DNA from: Tillus elongatus
Lineage: Eukaryota > Arthropoda > Insecta > Coleoptera > Cleridae
Assembly: GCA_964006375.1 (NCBI GenBank)
Contig: OZ023270.1
Span: 78,488,891 to 78,552,890 of the forward strand
Reading direction: 5' to 3'
DNA length: 64,000 nt
Shown here one piece after another: positions 28,418 to 40,037 of this stretch (positions within the stretch are counted from its first letter, which is position 1; each line of letters begins with the position of its first letter). The translations under genes were made by a program, and so were the position numbers. The notes beneath the pieces were generated by a model that saw only the letters and a program-made list of their open reading frames with translations, had not been told where the DNA came from and did no database searches.

Positions 28418-30343
28418 CAGAGTGGCGCATTGAAAACGAAACAGACCGATTTGCGTCCAGAGAATTTTTTTTAAGAAACGCTGAAACACGTCAATTTTAA
28501 TATTGAGGGGAACATGTTTTGGCATAAAACTCAACTTTGTCAGATCAACCCCTTAAGGGTGGTGATAACAACCCTTATATTTTAAATAAGCAACATGGAT
28601 TGAGTGTTACATCATTTGAAAGCTCTTTCTTTTCTGAATTCAGCGCACTAGATTTTTTGGAAGTTTTATTGACTCGTTTAAAAATTATTCACAGTTGGAA
28701 TTGCAAGAACGTATTACATTCATCGTGATAAAAAATGCACTAATTAGCCAATTTTTCGTTAAAAAAACTAAAAAAACAAAACCAAACGTTCAAAAATGTT
28801 TATTCAGTTAAGCAAGTGTTCAAATTGTTGACCACCAGCTTCCATACAAAAGTACAAATTTTGCTCAAAACGAGCTCTGACATTGTGGAGCATTTGTGGA
28901 GTTATTAGATGGCATTCTTCAACAATGCGTCGTCGTAATTCTTCCAGAAACTCCGGTTCTGTTGCGTAAATTCTACTCTTTAAATGGCCCCATAGAAAGA
29001 AGTCTAAAGGAGCTAAATCCGGTGGTGTAGGGGGCCACTCAATAGTACCTCTACGCCCAATCCATTGCTCTGGAAACTCTCTGTTCAAAAACTCCCTAAC
29101 ACGTTGCGAAAAATGCGGAGGAGCTCCATCTTGTTGAAACACTAATTTGTTTTCTTGATAGCGATCATCATTTTCAACAATGTCAATTAGTAAAGGGTGA
29201 ACTATATCTTCTAGTAACTCCAAATACGTTTCGCCACTCAAATTGCCATCAAGAAAAATTGGTCCGATTAAACGGTCTCTAAAAATGCCAGTCCAGACAT
29301 TCAATTTATGTGGAGTTTGTGTGTGGAATTCGTGAAAATTTCTTGGATTATTATCTGCCCAATAACGACAATTATGACGATTGACTGTAGAGTTTAATAA
29401 AAACGTACACTCGGCTGAAAAACAGATATTGAACAGAAATTTCAAGTTATCAGCTATTCGTGCAGTCATAACTTCACAAAACTCCAGCCGCCGATCAAAA
29501 TCATCTTCATTCAGTTGTTGTACAAGATGAATTTTATACGGGTAAAATTTATGACGCTTCAATATTCGCTGAATAGTTCTTTTGGTGTTTGAAACAATGG
29601 CCAATTTTCTCGTGCTCAGAGTTGGGTCTGCAGCAATTTATCCTAAAACTTCAATCTCAGTAGTCTCATTTCTAACCGTAAATTCACGTTCAGGATCCCG
29701 TTTTTTGTTGACTACTGAACCACTTTGTCAAAACTTTGCAACTAACTTCAAAATGTAGTTTCTGTTAACATGTCTGTTCGGATGTCGTTCATTAAATAAA
29801 TTTGCAATACGGTTGGCACAGTCATCGTTTTTGAAAAAAAGAGTAATTATTTCAACTCTTTCTTCTACAGAATACACCATTGTGAAATTAATTTTCGGTT
29901 GTACCATCAAGTATCAAACCGACCGATAAACTGAAATAATAAACCGCATTTCTCTCATTCCGATAAGAAATGTTCTGATAGTCAATTTTTTGTTTACAAA
30001 CCAACAAAACATTGACTATCAGCACATTTCTTATCGGAATGAGTGAAATGCGGTTTTGGATCTTCAACTGTGCATAATTTTTAAACGAGTTAATAAAACT
30101 TTCAACAAAATTAGTGTGCTGAATTCGGAAAAAAAGAGCTTTCAAATGATGTACCACTCGACCTGTGTTCCCTATTTAAAATATAAGGGCTGTTATCACC
30201 ACCCTTAAGTGGCTGATGTGACAAAGTTGAGTTTTATGTTAAAACATGTCCCCCTGAATATTAAAATTGACGTTTTTCAGCGTTTCTTAAAAAAAATTTC
30301 TCTGGACGCAAATCGGTCTGTTTCGTTTTCAATGCGCCAGCCT
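28418..30343 (-). mobile_element. Mariner-like transposon, copy 2
   Basis: Same family, length and orientation as 15,102-17,025, with matching long inverted termini (GTGGCGCATTGAAAACGAAA; the complement ends at 30,343). It abuts TA-rich flanks. Confidence 0.92.
28804..29880 (-). pseudogene. Mariner-like transposase, copy 2, near-complete but dead
   Basis: The last 266 codons (29,604-28,804) are intact. They cover most of the DDE/D catalytic domain: RYWADNNPRNFHE, KLNVWTGIFRDRLIGPIFLDG, VFQQDGAPPHFSQR (second Asp) and PPDLAPLDFFLWGHL (third Asp, 37 residues after the second). The N-terminal helix-turn-helix (VEERVEIITLF) sits in another frame at 29,880-29,728. The first catalytic Asp is replaced: the sequence reads CFSAECTF where copy 1 has CFSDEYVF. 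With the frameshift this makes the copy inactive. Confidence 0.88.
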
Positions 30344-30599
30344 ATATAGTGTATAATTAGAGTACATTAAAAACGTGGCTAAACATAACGGGTATTCGGA
30401 TTGCTTAGTGGAAAAAGTAACTAATAGATACAGAACAAAGAAAATGTTAGTAGAATGCACGACATTCAGGAAAAATAAAATAGAGAAAAAATATACCTAC
30501 CTATCTTTTGACCCATGTATCACAAGAGGTCTCTAGAGCATTTTTAAGAAAGCCGATTTGCAGCTAATTTTTTGACAAAAAATAATTTAAGAAATTTGT

Positions 30600-30765
30600 T
30601 AGGTAAAGATAAAGATACTGAATTGTCGGTATCTATGAGATAGGTTGTAAAGATTGTAATCTTAAATACGCTAGCCAGACTAAGAGAACCATTGAGACTA
30701 GATTTCGTGAACATCTGGCACAGCTGAGATACACGACCATTTTTCCGGCATTTTGAGTGTTCTGC
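30600..30765 (+). pseudogene. Penelope-like GIY-YIG fragment
   Basis: A short broken reading gives CKDCNLKYASQTKRTIETRF and REHLAQL, the GIY-YIG endonuclease of the same family as 27.3-28.2 kb. It runs directly into the 145-bp satellite. Confidence 0.7.
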
Positions 30766-30784
30766 GGAGAAAATAACATGAGGA

Positions 30785-31860
30785 CAATTTTTTACAGGAT
30801 TTTACAGGCGCAATAACTACGCATAGTCTTAATCTGTTAGTATGTTCAGTTTTTGAAAAAAAAGAGTATTATCTGTCGAGATTTCCTCCCCTTTCATCTC
30901 TCCTATAGCTTGCGAGTGTTTGGCGCTATATTTCTTGATACCATTTTATAGGATCAATAACCATACTTAGTCTTAATCTGTTAGTCTATTCAGTTTTTGA
31001 AATAACATTTTTATCAGCTGTCAAGATTTCCTCCCCTCCCATCTCTCCTACGGCTTGCGAGTATTTGGCGCTATATTTTTTGATAGCATTTTATAGAAGC
31101 AATAACCATGCTTATTCGTAATCTGTTAGTATGTATAGTATTTGAAATAAAAATTTAATTATCTGTTAAGATTTTCTCCCCTCCCATCTCTCCTATGGCT
31201 TGCAAGTATTTGGGGCTATATTTTTCTGATAGAATTTAATAGGCGCAATAAATGCGTTTAGTCTTAATCTGTTCGTATGTATAGTTTTCGAGATACAATT
31301 TTAAATGTCTGTCGAAATTTCCTCCCCTCCCGTCTCTCGTACGGCTTTCGAGTGTTTGGTTCTATATTTTTTGATAACATTTTATAGGAGCAATAACCAC
31401 GCGTAGTCTTAATCTGTTACTATGTTCAGTTTTTGAAATAAAAATTTTAATATCTGTCCAGATTTCCTCACCTCCCATCTTTCCTAGTGCTTGCGAGTGT
31501 TTGGCGCTATATATTTTTTCATAGCATATTATAGGAGCAATACCTAGGGTTGGTCTTAAGCTGTTAATGTGTATAGTTTTTTAAATATAAATGTAATTAT
31601 CTGTCAAGATTTACTCCCCTCCCATCACTCCTAGTGCTTGCGAGTGTTTGGGACTATAATTTTTTGATCGAATTTTATAGGAGCAGTAACCACGCTTAGT
31701 CTTAATTTGTTTGTATGTATAGTTTTTTAAATAAAAATTTGAATAACTTTCAAGATTTTCTGCCCTCCCATCTCTTCTATAGCTTGCGAGTACTAGGTGC
31801 TATATTTCTATGATAGCTTTTAATAGGGTCAATAACTTTGCCAAGTTTTAAGCTGATGTT
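30785..31860. repeat. Satellite, about 145-bp monomer, eight units
   Basis: CAATAACCACGCTTAGTCTT-type starts occur at 30811, 30955, 31100, 31245, 31391, 31538, 31684 and 31830, a spacing of 144-147 bp. Each unit also has a TTTCCTCCCCTCCCATCTCT block and a GCTTGCGAGTGTTTGG block. Units are diverged by point changes and small indels. One further diverged unit lies alone near 33,680-33,770. Confidence 0.9.
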
Positions 31861-32658
31861 ATGTAATATTGACGTTAGTATGGGACTTTCGGTTATTACG
31901 GATCTAGATTGCTCGTCAAATTTTATGGTAGGTTCTACTAACATACTATGTCATTTTTCTCAACCATTTTTGAGATATTTGTCTTTTTTCAAAATTTCTT
32001 AAAAAACATTGTCACATTTAAACACCTGTATTTCTCTTATTTTTCAACCTGAAGAGTTGAAATTTTGAAATGTCACAAAATATTTGGAATTTACTAAAGC
32101 TAGCACAAATTAGACAGGAAGTCCGAAATAGACCGGTCAATCGTGACAACTTTAAACCTAATAACTCTCTTATTTTAAATAGAACACCCTATATTTTATA
32201 ACGCTAGTTCATGCACTTTTAATTGTTCTTTTGATTGGTATCAGCATTCCCTATACCTAAGTCCCACCGATTTGAGGATATTTAAACATTATTTTCGATA
32301 AGAAATAATTATTAGTCAGTTAATCTGGAAACCTCTCTGCAAACACACGACATGTTTTGCTAACAATTCGATTACACTCCCCGTAAATAATAATTAAATT
32401 CAAAAATTCATCGTTTGTGTAATTGAAGTGTGCCATTATTGTGAAAAATACTGTCTTTTATTAAAATACAATTGACAAACGTACTTTACAGTACAACCAT
32501 TAAGTTTACTGTCGGAAGATGACGTTTAAAATTTTTATCTCCTGGGCAACCTGATAAACTAACTGATAATTATTTCTTATCGCAAATATGCCTCGAAGTG
32601 AACGGTGCAAATTTCGAAGATTTATTGTGAAGTGACAACACACAAATCTCTTTGTTCC
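31861..32658. other. No gene recognised
   Basis: AT-rich DNA between the satellite and the Polinton-type relic; nothing recognisable. Confidence 0.5.
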
Positions 32659-33446
32659 CTAGTTATGCGTTACTACTAAAGTCAGATACTTTTCCGAGGA
32701 ACAACCTTTGGTTCGTGCATTAGGATTGTAGTTAATTTTATGAACACTAGTTGATTCCAGAATATCTCTATAGTGTTGAAGATCGTGATAAGTATACCCC
32801 CTAGGTGTTTTCATAAATATCAATTCTATCGACCTTGTGTTTGAGGATATCTTCTTTGACCTAGTCGAATGTCATTATCAGTAAAGTCTAAGTGTTTGTT
32901 GCCAAGACTCCAGATACCAGTATCTTTAGCGTAGCGAGCACCATACGACTGATCAATGGTAGCAAGCATCTGTGGTTCAGTAAAAGACTTTTCTACATAA
33001 TACCGAACTCGTTCAGGATATTGCTCCAAAAATTCTTGATATGCTGGGTTGTTTGTGATAGTTTGTAGATCTGCCTCAAGCTCTTCAAATGTTGGGATAT
33101 CCTCATCGGAACTTGTCTCCTCCCCTGGTTCGGCTTCAAAAACTTCATGGTCTTTAAGGAACTCAACTTTGGGTTTCTTTTCTGGTATGTCATCAGCAGC
33201 TTTTTCTTTGATCTGTTTAGCTGGTGACTGCAGTTTAAGCGTTGATGTGTTTTTAGATATTTAACTTAGTGGATCAACAATTGGTTTATATAAACGCTGC
33301 AGGACTTCATCATTCTCAGCTATACCAAGCTTAAGCATTAAATGTTTTTTTAGAATGTTTTCAGCAAGTTGTAAAATCTTTTTCTCAATTTTTCTCTCTT
33401 GGTTACCCATCACCTCCATCTTGCTAAAGTTATTTGTTTCAAACAA
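32659..33446 (-). pseudogene. Relic of a Polinton-type DUF8207-like protein
   Basis: Homologous to the intact gene at 56,439-57,551. Shared blocks in order are an N-terminal helical LKLGxxExDExLxRLYKPI (33,400-33,270), an acidic linker, YPERVRYYVEKSFTEPQ (33,015-32,960), a QSYGARY...W-LGNK block, and, after a frameshift near 32,850, LQHYRDIL with a following His-Lys. The frame is otherwise open apart from one TAA at 33,261-33,263. It differs from the 56-kb protein at most positions, so it comes from another lineage. No other Polinton gene is visible beside it. In the intact element this protein lies next to the ATPase and is presumably structural. Confidence 0.75.
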
Positions 33447-33679
33447 CCTCTCGACCTGATGTAAGCCACTTGTTAGTTGATCATTCTAAGAGATACAAGC
33501 TGTTTGGTAGTTTAAGGTGTACTAGCTTTGAAGTGGATGCATGTCTACCTATCTAGTGTTAGGTATCTCTCACGACAACTGGTAGACAGCTGTCCTGCTA
33601 GACACCTGTCTAACAGCTGTCTAACAACTGTCTAACATGTTTTGTAATAAAAATTGAAATATCTAACAATACGCCATTT

Positions 33680-33770
33680 CCACTACGGGTGCGAGTGATC
33701 GTGGGTATATTTATTGACAGCATTATATAAGAGCAATGATAACCCTGCTGGATTTTAATTTGTTTCCACG
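33680..33770. repeat. Isolated diverged unit of the 145-bp satellite
   Basis: GACAGCATTATATAAGAGCA followed by ATGATAACCCTGC resembles the end and start of the satellite monomer at 30.8-31.9 kb. Confidence 0.5.
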
Positions 33771-33866
33771 TAAGTTTCTGATATTGTGACTAAGTAACTT
33801 AAAAAAACTTAAAATGTATCTTGTGCGTCACCCTCGGTACGGTCCTGTAAAGCGTTCGGTTGTTTT

Positions 33867-33933
33867 CGTGACCTGACCTGACCTGACCTGACCTGACCTG
33901 ACCTGACCTGACCTGACCTGACCTGACCTGACC
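33867..33933. repeat. (ACCTG)n pentanucleotide array
   Basis: About 13 units of ACCTG. A related short patch (ACCTGACCGGACCTGAC) occurs at 41,566-41,582. It is not a known telomere unit. Confidence 0.95.
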
Positions 33934-34030
33934 CTGGTATTCGAGTCACGTTAATTGTTAAAAAATAATATAATATTATAATACTGTCGCACTACCTGGG
34001 CGTAATGTGTAGGAGAACCATTATTACTAA

Positions 34031-34577
34031 GTGAAATTAATCAATAAACCGAAAACAAAGGAAATGTGGACGGAATCAACGACGTTTAGAAGAGAGAAAT
34101 CCGAAACAAACTTTGTTTGCTTACCATTTGAATATCGAATCACCAGGGGTCTAGATAGCATTTTTAAGAAAGTCAACTTGCAGCTAACATTTTCGACAAA
34201 AAATACCTTTAAAAACTTGCTAGGTAACCCAAAAGACAAGGATAACACGCCCAAAATGTCGGGAATTTATGAAATAAGTTGTAAAGATTGTAATCTTAAG
34301 TACGTCGGACAAACAAAAAGATCGATTGGAATTAGATTCAAAGAACACTTTATTACGTTACGGTACTATAGATAGATCTTCCGTCGCCCGACATATTTGG
34401 GATAATAATCATCACGTTAATGAAGATAATCTAATATTAATCAAAAATGTTAGACAACCAGGACAGGTAAACGCGTTGGAGAGTATATCTATTGCGAAAT
34501 ATACTTACAACAAAAAATGTATGAACGTTTCACCACCGCCGATTACGAGCCACGCGGTGGCTTGCTTTGTAAAATAA
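34031..34577 (+). pseudogene. Penelope-like element C-terminus with GIY-YIG domain
   Basis: The first frame (34,031-34,375) ends with SGIYEISCKDCNLKYVGQTK and RSIGIRFKEHF, the Gly-Ile-Tyr...Tyr-Val-Gly core and catalytic Arg region of a GIY-YIG endonuclease. A +1 shift near 34,350 leads to the second frame (34,326-34,577) with SSVARHIWDNNHHVNEDN and LESISIAKYTYN, the helix and Glu of the same domain. The upstream part resembles the linker after the reverse transcriptase in Penelope-like elements. The reverse transcriptase is absent. Confidence 0.85.
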
Positions 34578-34872
34578 ATTTCCACGTTTAAACACGTCCT
34601 AGAGATAACATAAGGGTACAGTTATTTTCGCCAAAGAAAACTATGTTAATTTAGTTCTCGTTGAACCGTCCCAAAATTCTTAGAGATGAACACCTTTTAG
34701 ATAAGTCAATAAAGACAGTTCAAAGACCTCGTCCGGCGATAAAAATACAATACACTGCAGAATTTGCCTGCGACTAGCTTCCCTCTCAGTTCGGTCTCTT
34801 TATCTAAGGTCGGGTATATAAGGTGATGTTCGTTTTTAAAGTAGTTAGACTTTTCCGCCCAGTATCAGGAAA

Positions 34873-36486
34873 ATGATACTCGAAAATAACCGCATGCGTA
34901 AACTAGCTCAACGCACCGGCAACCCCACCGACAAACGAGACGCTAACAGACTCATCAAACAAGTACGATCCGCCCTACAAGAACTCCGCAACAATCGTTG
35001 GAAGCAGCGCCTGCAAAGCCTGTCTACCCAAGACAATTCCGTCTGGCAAATGGCAAAAGCCCTTCGCTCCCAAAAACTTCCGATATCCCCACTTCACTGC
35101 CGTAGCGGTGTCGTATACACGGATGCGGAAAAAGCTACTGCATTCGCAGATCATCTGGAGTTGCAATTCAGCCCGAATTATAACAACGTTGATCTGTCGC
35201 GCGCAGCAACAACGCACCGCTACGTCAGGAGTGCGCTTCGCGCCACCCTAGAGACAACTATCGAGCCCACAACTTTCGAAGAAGTTTCCCAAATAATCAA
35301 AGCATTAAAAAATAGGAAAGCTCCTGGATACGATGGAATCTCCAACGTAGCCCTGAAAAACATCCCCCGCAAAGCCGTGGTATTCCTAGGTACGATTATG
35401 AATGCCATGCTGCGATTTCAACATTTTCCTTCCATGTGGAAACTTGCCGACATTATCAACATCCCGAAACCCAGCAAAGATCCGCTGTTCCCTCAGAACT
35501 ACAGGCCCATTAGCCTGCTACCAGTCATCGGCAAAATCGCCGAAAAACTGATTCAGAAGAGGCTAGCTTCATTCACCGCAGAAAATCACATCCTCCCGGA
35601 TGAGCAATTCGGTTTCAGAGACCAGCACTCCACCACAGACCAAGTCCTTCGTGTGGTAAAAAACATCACCGAAGGATTTAATAAAAACAAGTCAACTGGT
35701 GCAATATTTCTTGACATTGCTCAAGCCTTCGATAGGGTTTGGCATCCGGGCCTCCTAAACAAATTTCTATCATTTAATTATCCTCTTTCTCTGATTCTGC
35801 TAATCAGGTCATACCTGCAACAGAGGAAGTACCAGGTCAAACATCTGGGAGCCAGATCTAGAACGTACCCAGCCACGGTTGGTCTCCCGCAGGGTTCTGC
35901 TATCTCCCCTCTGCTGTACAATATATTTGTCGCAGACATTCCGACAGCCCCCCTAAACGTGACATACGCACTGTACGCAGACGACACGACCATCCTCAGC
36001 AGCTCCACTCAGCCGAGGATAATAACCGAACGACTTCAGACCGCCGTAGTCCAGCTGCAAGCATGGTATAGGAAATTCCTTTTAGCCATAAACCCCGATA
36101 AATATTCAGGTGTCCTATTTTCCAAGAGGAGACACACACCCCACGATCACGTTTCATTAGACAACCGTCTAATACCCTGGCAAGATTCCGCCAAATACCT
36201 CGGGGTTTTCCTCGACAAACACTTAGCATGGCGTCCCCATGTCGATCACGCTCGAAAAAAAGCCTCGATGTTCATCTCGAAGCTGTTCCCACTTCTAAAT
36301 AGAAATTCCAAATTGTCCATGAACAATAAGTTGCTCATGTACAAAGTCATTACCCGGCCAGCCTTGACCTATGCATCCCCTGCATGGGCCACCGCGGCCG
36401 TAACACACAACAAGACCCTTCAAATAATCCAGAACAAAATTCTGAGAATGGTTACCGGAGCGCCATGGTTTGCCTTCGATACTTGA
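34873..36486 (+). CDS. Jockey-like LINE reverse transcriptase, 537 codons
   Basis: A long intact non-LTR reverse transcriptase of a lineage different from copies A-C, with GC-richer codons. It has all major blocks in order: LKNRKAPGYDGISNVALK (about residue 145), NYRPISLLPVIGKIAEKL (about 215), GAIFLDIAQAFDRVWHPG (about 280, catalytic Asp), VGLPQGSAISPLLYNIF (about 338), LYADDTTIL (about 370, catalytic YADD) and KYLGVFLDKHLAWRPHV (about 440). The usual C-terminal helical domain follows, including RPALTYASPAWA. It stops at 36,484-36,486. The next about 170 bp still code, in other frames, for the family's C-terminal tail (YDEQLPHRHKRPK), so the end is broken. The endonuclease part upstream is missing: 5'-truncated, probably recent. 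Confidence 0.93.
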   Translation: MILENNRMRKLAQRTGNPTDKRDANRLIKQVRSALQELRNNRWKQRLQSLSTQDNSVWQMAKALRSQKLPISPLHCRSGVVYTDAEKATAFADHLELQFSPNYNNVDLSRAATTHRYVRSALRATLETTIEPTTFEEVSQIIKALKNRKAPGYDGISNVALKNIPRKAVVFLGTIMNAMLRFQHFPSMWKLADIINIPKPSKDPLFPQNYRPISLLPVIGKIAEKLIQKRLASFTAENHILPDEQFGFRDQHSTTDQVLRVVKNITEGFNKNKSTGAIFLDIAQAFDRVWHPGLLNKFLSFNYPLSLILLIRSYLQQRKYQVKHLGARSRTYPATVGLPQGSAISPLLYNIFVADIPTAPLNVTYALYADDTTILSSSTQPRIITERLQTAVVQLQAWYRKFLLAINPDKYSGVLFSKRRHTPHDHVSLDNRLIPWQDSAKYLGVFLDKHLAWRPHVDHARKKASMFISKLFPLLNRNSKLSMNNKLLMYKVITRPALTYASPAWATAAVTHNKTLQIIQNKILRMVTGAPWFAFDT

Positions 36487-36779
36487 GTTTATAACTAAAT
36501 TATCCACAACCCAGTTCGCAAAAGCCGCTTCTCACCCAAATGCTCTTCTCCGTAGTGCCACGGACTACGACGAGCAACTTCCACATAGGCATAAGCGTCC
36601 AAAGCTTATACTTACCCGCTAAACGCCGCCGCGGCAAAAACAGAATGGAAACATTGATACCCAAAAAGTCATTGTGTGTAAATCTTTCCGACGGAGGTAT
36701 GGTCTAAGGTCCGGTACTCCCTGGGAGGGAGTTTTAGTGAGTATTTATAATTTTTCATCCTCTGATGGCGCTAACTTGG

Positions 36780-36870
36780 ATAGTAAAATGATCGTCAGGT
36801 CTTTTAAAATATGTTGTGGTGATTTGGGTTCTCCAAGTGTACTTATAAGAGAACCATTATGTTGATATAC
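36780..36870 (+). pseudogene. Penelope-like C-terminal scrap
   Basis: The sequence around VRSFKICCGDLGSPSVL is the complement-strand equivalent of the tail next to the GIY-YIG fragments at 27,340-27,390 and 28,000-28,050 (TTGTGGTGATTTGGGTTCTC shared). Confidence 0.6.
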
Positions 36871-38330
36871 TAGGAAGTTTTTATGATAGCTCTCGTCATT
36901 TTTTATGATTAATGTCAGGAAACAGGCACATTCGTCAAAGTAATATTTGTTACTTAGTAATTGAGTAACTTAGTATATTAAAACTTTATATTTTTTTACC
37001 AAGCAAAAGATCAAAATAAAGATCTAAAAAGGTTATTTTTGTTTACCTTTAAAAATTTTTCAAGATCCTCCTAGTTCCTTAAGGTGACCCCCAGGGGGTC
37101 GGGAGCCACACATGTATTAGACAAGGGAGACAAATATCTTTGCAACTGTGATGCAACTTGTTTTACCATAAACTGTAACAAAAAATAACTTATCACCCCA
37201 AAACCGATAGATTCCGTAAAAACTAACATATAAAATCTTTAGTTCAGTTAAAAAAATACGGATATATATCTTTTATATTCATTTTATTACCACAAAATCA
37301 TCCTGAATACTATTCTAATAAGACTTTATGACATTTTTTATAACAAACAGTTTCGTACTAATAAAATTTATTGCGGAATTCCTAGCTAAACCAAAGAACT
37401 CACTAATATAAATGCATTGCAAACATTTACATATTATTTTATATGTAAGAGCCGCAGTAGCGATAAAAACAAAAGAGAAAGAAAAGGACACAAACAGAAA
37501 AAAGAGGCGCGTAGTAAGCAAGAAATCCTGATCCAGAAAGCTGTGTGATCGATGAGGGCGAAACAAACGAGAGTCGCGAATGTCTCTGGCAAGTGACCAA
37601 CGTCCAAATACTGTAATTCCCTACATGATAGATACTGGTCTGTTACAGTCGACCAGTTTGATATGCGAAACTTAACCCCATATATCTTTTGTGGTGGTTG
37701 TATTGAATGTTTGTACGGACGACTGTAGGAGACGCGTATTAGCTAGATGGACCGTAACTGTACGAATTGCAGAATTTCCAACATAAATTGAATTTTCACT
37801 AGACTGAGTTCTGTTATAGACACTTATACTTTCCATCTTGATTTCTGACTTAATTAAAGTAATCCGCGAAGCTGCTTTATGAGGAATTCAATAAAATAGC
37901 ACGTATTATGTACGAAGAAAATACGGCAGGATTTGAAGATTTATTTGTACAGTTATATGGGATGTAGCTTAAGTAGCCACGCAAAATAGATTTTTCTTCT
38001 GACAATTTTTAATTTCGCGTTATTAGTGAATTTACATTAAGAAAATTCGAAGTAAGGATGGTGAGAGCTTTTTTAACCACGTCTATATATCCTATATTAA
38101 TACACAAAAATGATACATAATAGAACACTAATAGATAATTACAGAGTACTTAACCAATGCTAATGTGTGCTTGTATCTAAACCTACATATCAGAAAAAAA
38201 TTCAAATGACCGCGCACCAGGGCCTCCACAACCTATATCCAACGTCTGCTTGAATGTGTATATATACAGGCTGTCCATAAACTATGCGTCAAGACTTCAG
38301 GAGCTGATTCCTCACAAGAAATTAGGGACA
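36871..38330. other. No gene recognised
   Basis: About 1.45 kb of AT-rich DNA. A TTATTAGTGAATT motif near 38,020 may be a scrap of the (TA)n repeat family. No coding feature is supported. Confidence 0.5.
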
Positions 38331-38748
38331 CAAAGTCCTATTACATACAGGCTTGGAGACTACTTCTCTGGCTTCACTGTTGGGTTTTGTTTCTGTAAGT
38401 GAAGGGCGTAGCCAACGCGCAAGCTAACTGGAGCAAAAGGCCCTTGTGAATTCTAGATGTTCTTCAACGTTTCTGTGACTAGTTTCGCTGCTTGGCAGCA
38501 TTCTCAGACAGATAAAAATTGAATTAGTACGAAATCATGACAACTACAAATAAAGATCTGTTACTATCTTATGATATGAAGTTTAGATTAAAAAAATCAC
38601 CCCATTGAAAAAAAATGAAACACAGATGAGGGTTTCAAAATGTCTACGTGATGTATGTCAATATTTAACATAAAAATAGAACTAGCCTATAATAACTGTG
38701 ATAACAAGTACAACAATACAATAACTAAACAATAACAGTAATAAAGCA

Positions 38749-38750
<2 letters not shown>

Positions 38751-38835
<85 letters not shown>
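38751..38835. repeat. (TA)n microsatellite
   Basis: Uninterrupted alternating TA of about 85 bp at the inner edge of the left inverted arm. Confidence 0.98.
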
Positions 38836-38837
<2 letters not shown>

Positions 38838-38913
38838 ACTAGAGTATCGACATACATCAAATCATTATCAAACAGCATTTAATAATGTCTACTCTGTTAA
38901 AATAATTGATAAA

Positions 38914-39470
38914 ATGATCGAGAGAAAAGAATACAAATTAGCGATTAATCTAATTTATCCAAATATTAAAGACAAAGAAGACAACAGATACGTTTCGATA
39001 ACTCATTTTGGAACCATTTCTGAAAACATTTCAAAAATTTTAAATACCTGTACAAATACAAAGGTAGCTTTTAAATCTTACAACACGACGCGTGATTTTC
39101 TATTTAACGCGAAAGAGAAATCTTGTTTCCTGACAAAAGCTGGAGTTTATAAATTAGCTTGTACACATTGTAACGCAATCTACATAGGTCAAACATCTAG
39201 AAATTTTAACACCCGATACAAAGAACATATTTCTGCATTTAGAAATAACCACGCTGACAAATCTACATTTGCAAAACATATTATTGATACCGAACATAGA
39301 CCTACAGTAAGTAACCGCATACAACCACAACATTTTTGAAATGACAAACGTTAACTAGTCTTTTTTGAAGCTTTAGAGGCCAAAACGTACACACACGACA
39401 ATAGCTACCTTGTTTTAAACGAGCAAACTGATTTAACGAATTCCCCTTTCTTGGATATTCTTCTTTATAA
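38914..39470 (+). pseudogene. Penelope-like GIY-YIG protein, second lineage
   Basis: The frame at 38,914-39,339 encodes an RT-to-endonuclease linker and then AGVYKLACTHCNAIYIGQTS and RNFNTRYKEHISAF with KSTFAKHIIDTEH: the GIY-YIG core, catalytic Arg region and following helix. A stop at 39,337 is followed in other frames by FEALEAKTYTHDNSY and NSPFLDILL, the usual end of the domain with its Glu. It differs clearly from the 34-kb copy. No reverse transcriptase is present. Confidence 0.82.
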
Positions 39471-40037
39471 TTAAATAAGCCAAAGAAAATAAATTTAACT
39501 ATTCTTTCAAAAAAGTTGTAACAAGATAATGACTTGATGTAGTTCGATACTTTCGTTGTATAAATACTGCTTTATTACTGTTATTGTTTAGTTATGCTAT
39601 TGTTGTAACTGTTATCATAGTTATTATAGGCTAGTTCCATTTATATGTTAAATATTGACATACATCACGTAGACATTTTGAAAGCCTCATCTGTCAATCT
39701 GTGTTTCATTTTATTTTCAATTTAATGAATTTTTTGATCAAAACATCATAACATAGCAACATATCTTTATTTGTAGTTGTCATGATTTCGTACTAATTCA
39801 ATTTTTATCTGTCTGAGAATGCTGTCAAGCAGCGAATCTAGTCACAGTAACGTTGAAGAACATCCTGGAACATCTAGAATTCATAAGGGCCTCTTGCTCC
39901 AGTTAGCTTACGCGCTGGCTACGCCCTTCACCTGCAGAAACGAAACCCAGCAGTAAAGCCAGAGAAGTATTGTCCAAGTCTGTATGTAATATGGACCAGT
40001 TCACCAAGTAAGGGCAACAACAATCAATGAAACAAAG

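Larger units (their letters stand above)
38331..39995. mobile_element. Penelope-like element with long inverted arms
   Basis: Left arm 38,331-38,750 and right arm 39,565-39,995 are inverted copies of about 420 bp with many substitutions: GAATTCTAGATGTTC against GAACATCTAGAATTC, and TAATAAAGCAGTAT against ATACTGCTTTATTA. Between them are a (TA)n tract and a GIY-YIG ORF. Inverted or partly inverted duplicates are known in Penelope-like elements. Confidence 0.7.

Noticed and set aside
30785..31860. CRISPR array
   Set aside because: The ~145-bp units are contiguous diverged satellite monomers without spacer structure, in a eukaryotic genome.
33867..33933. Telomere-like repeat
   Set aside because: The unit is ACCTG, not the insect TTAGG or another known telomere unit, and the array is short and internal.
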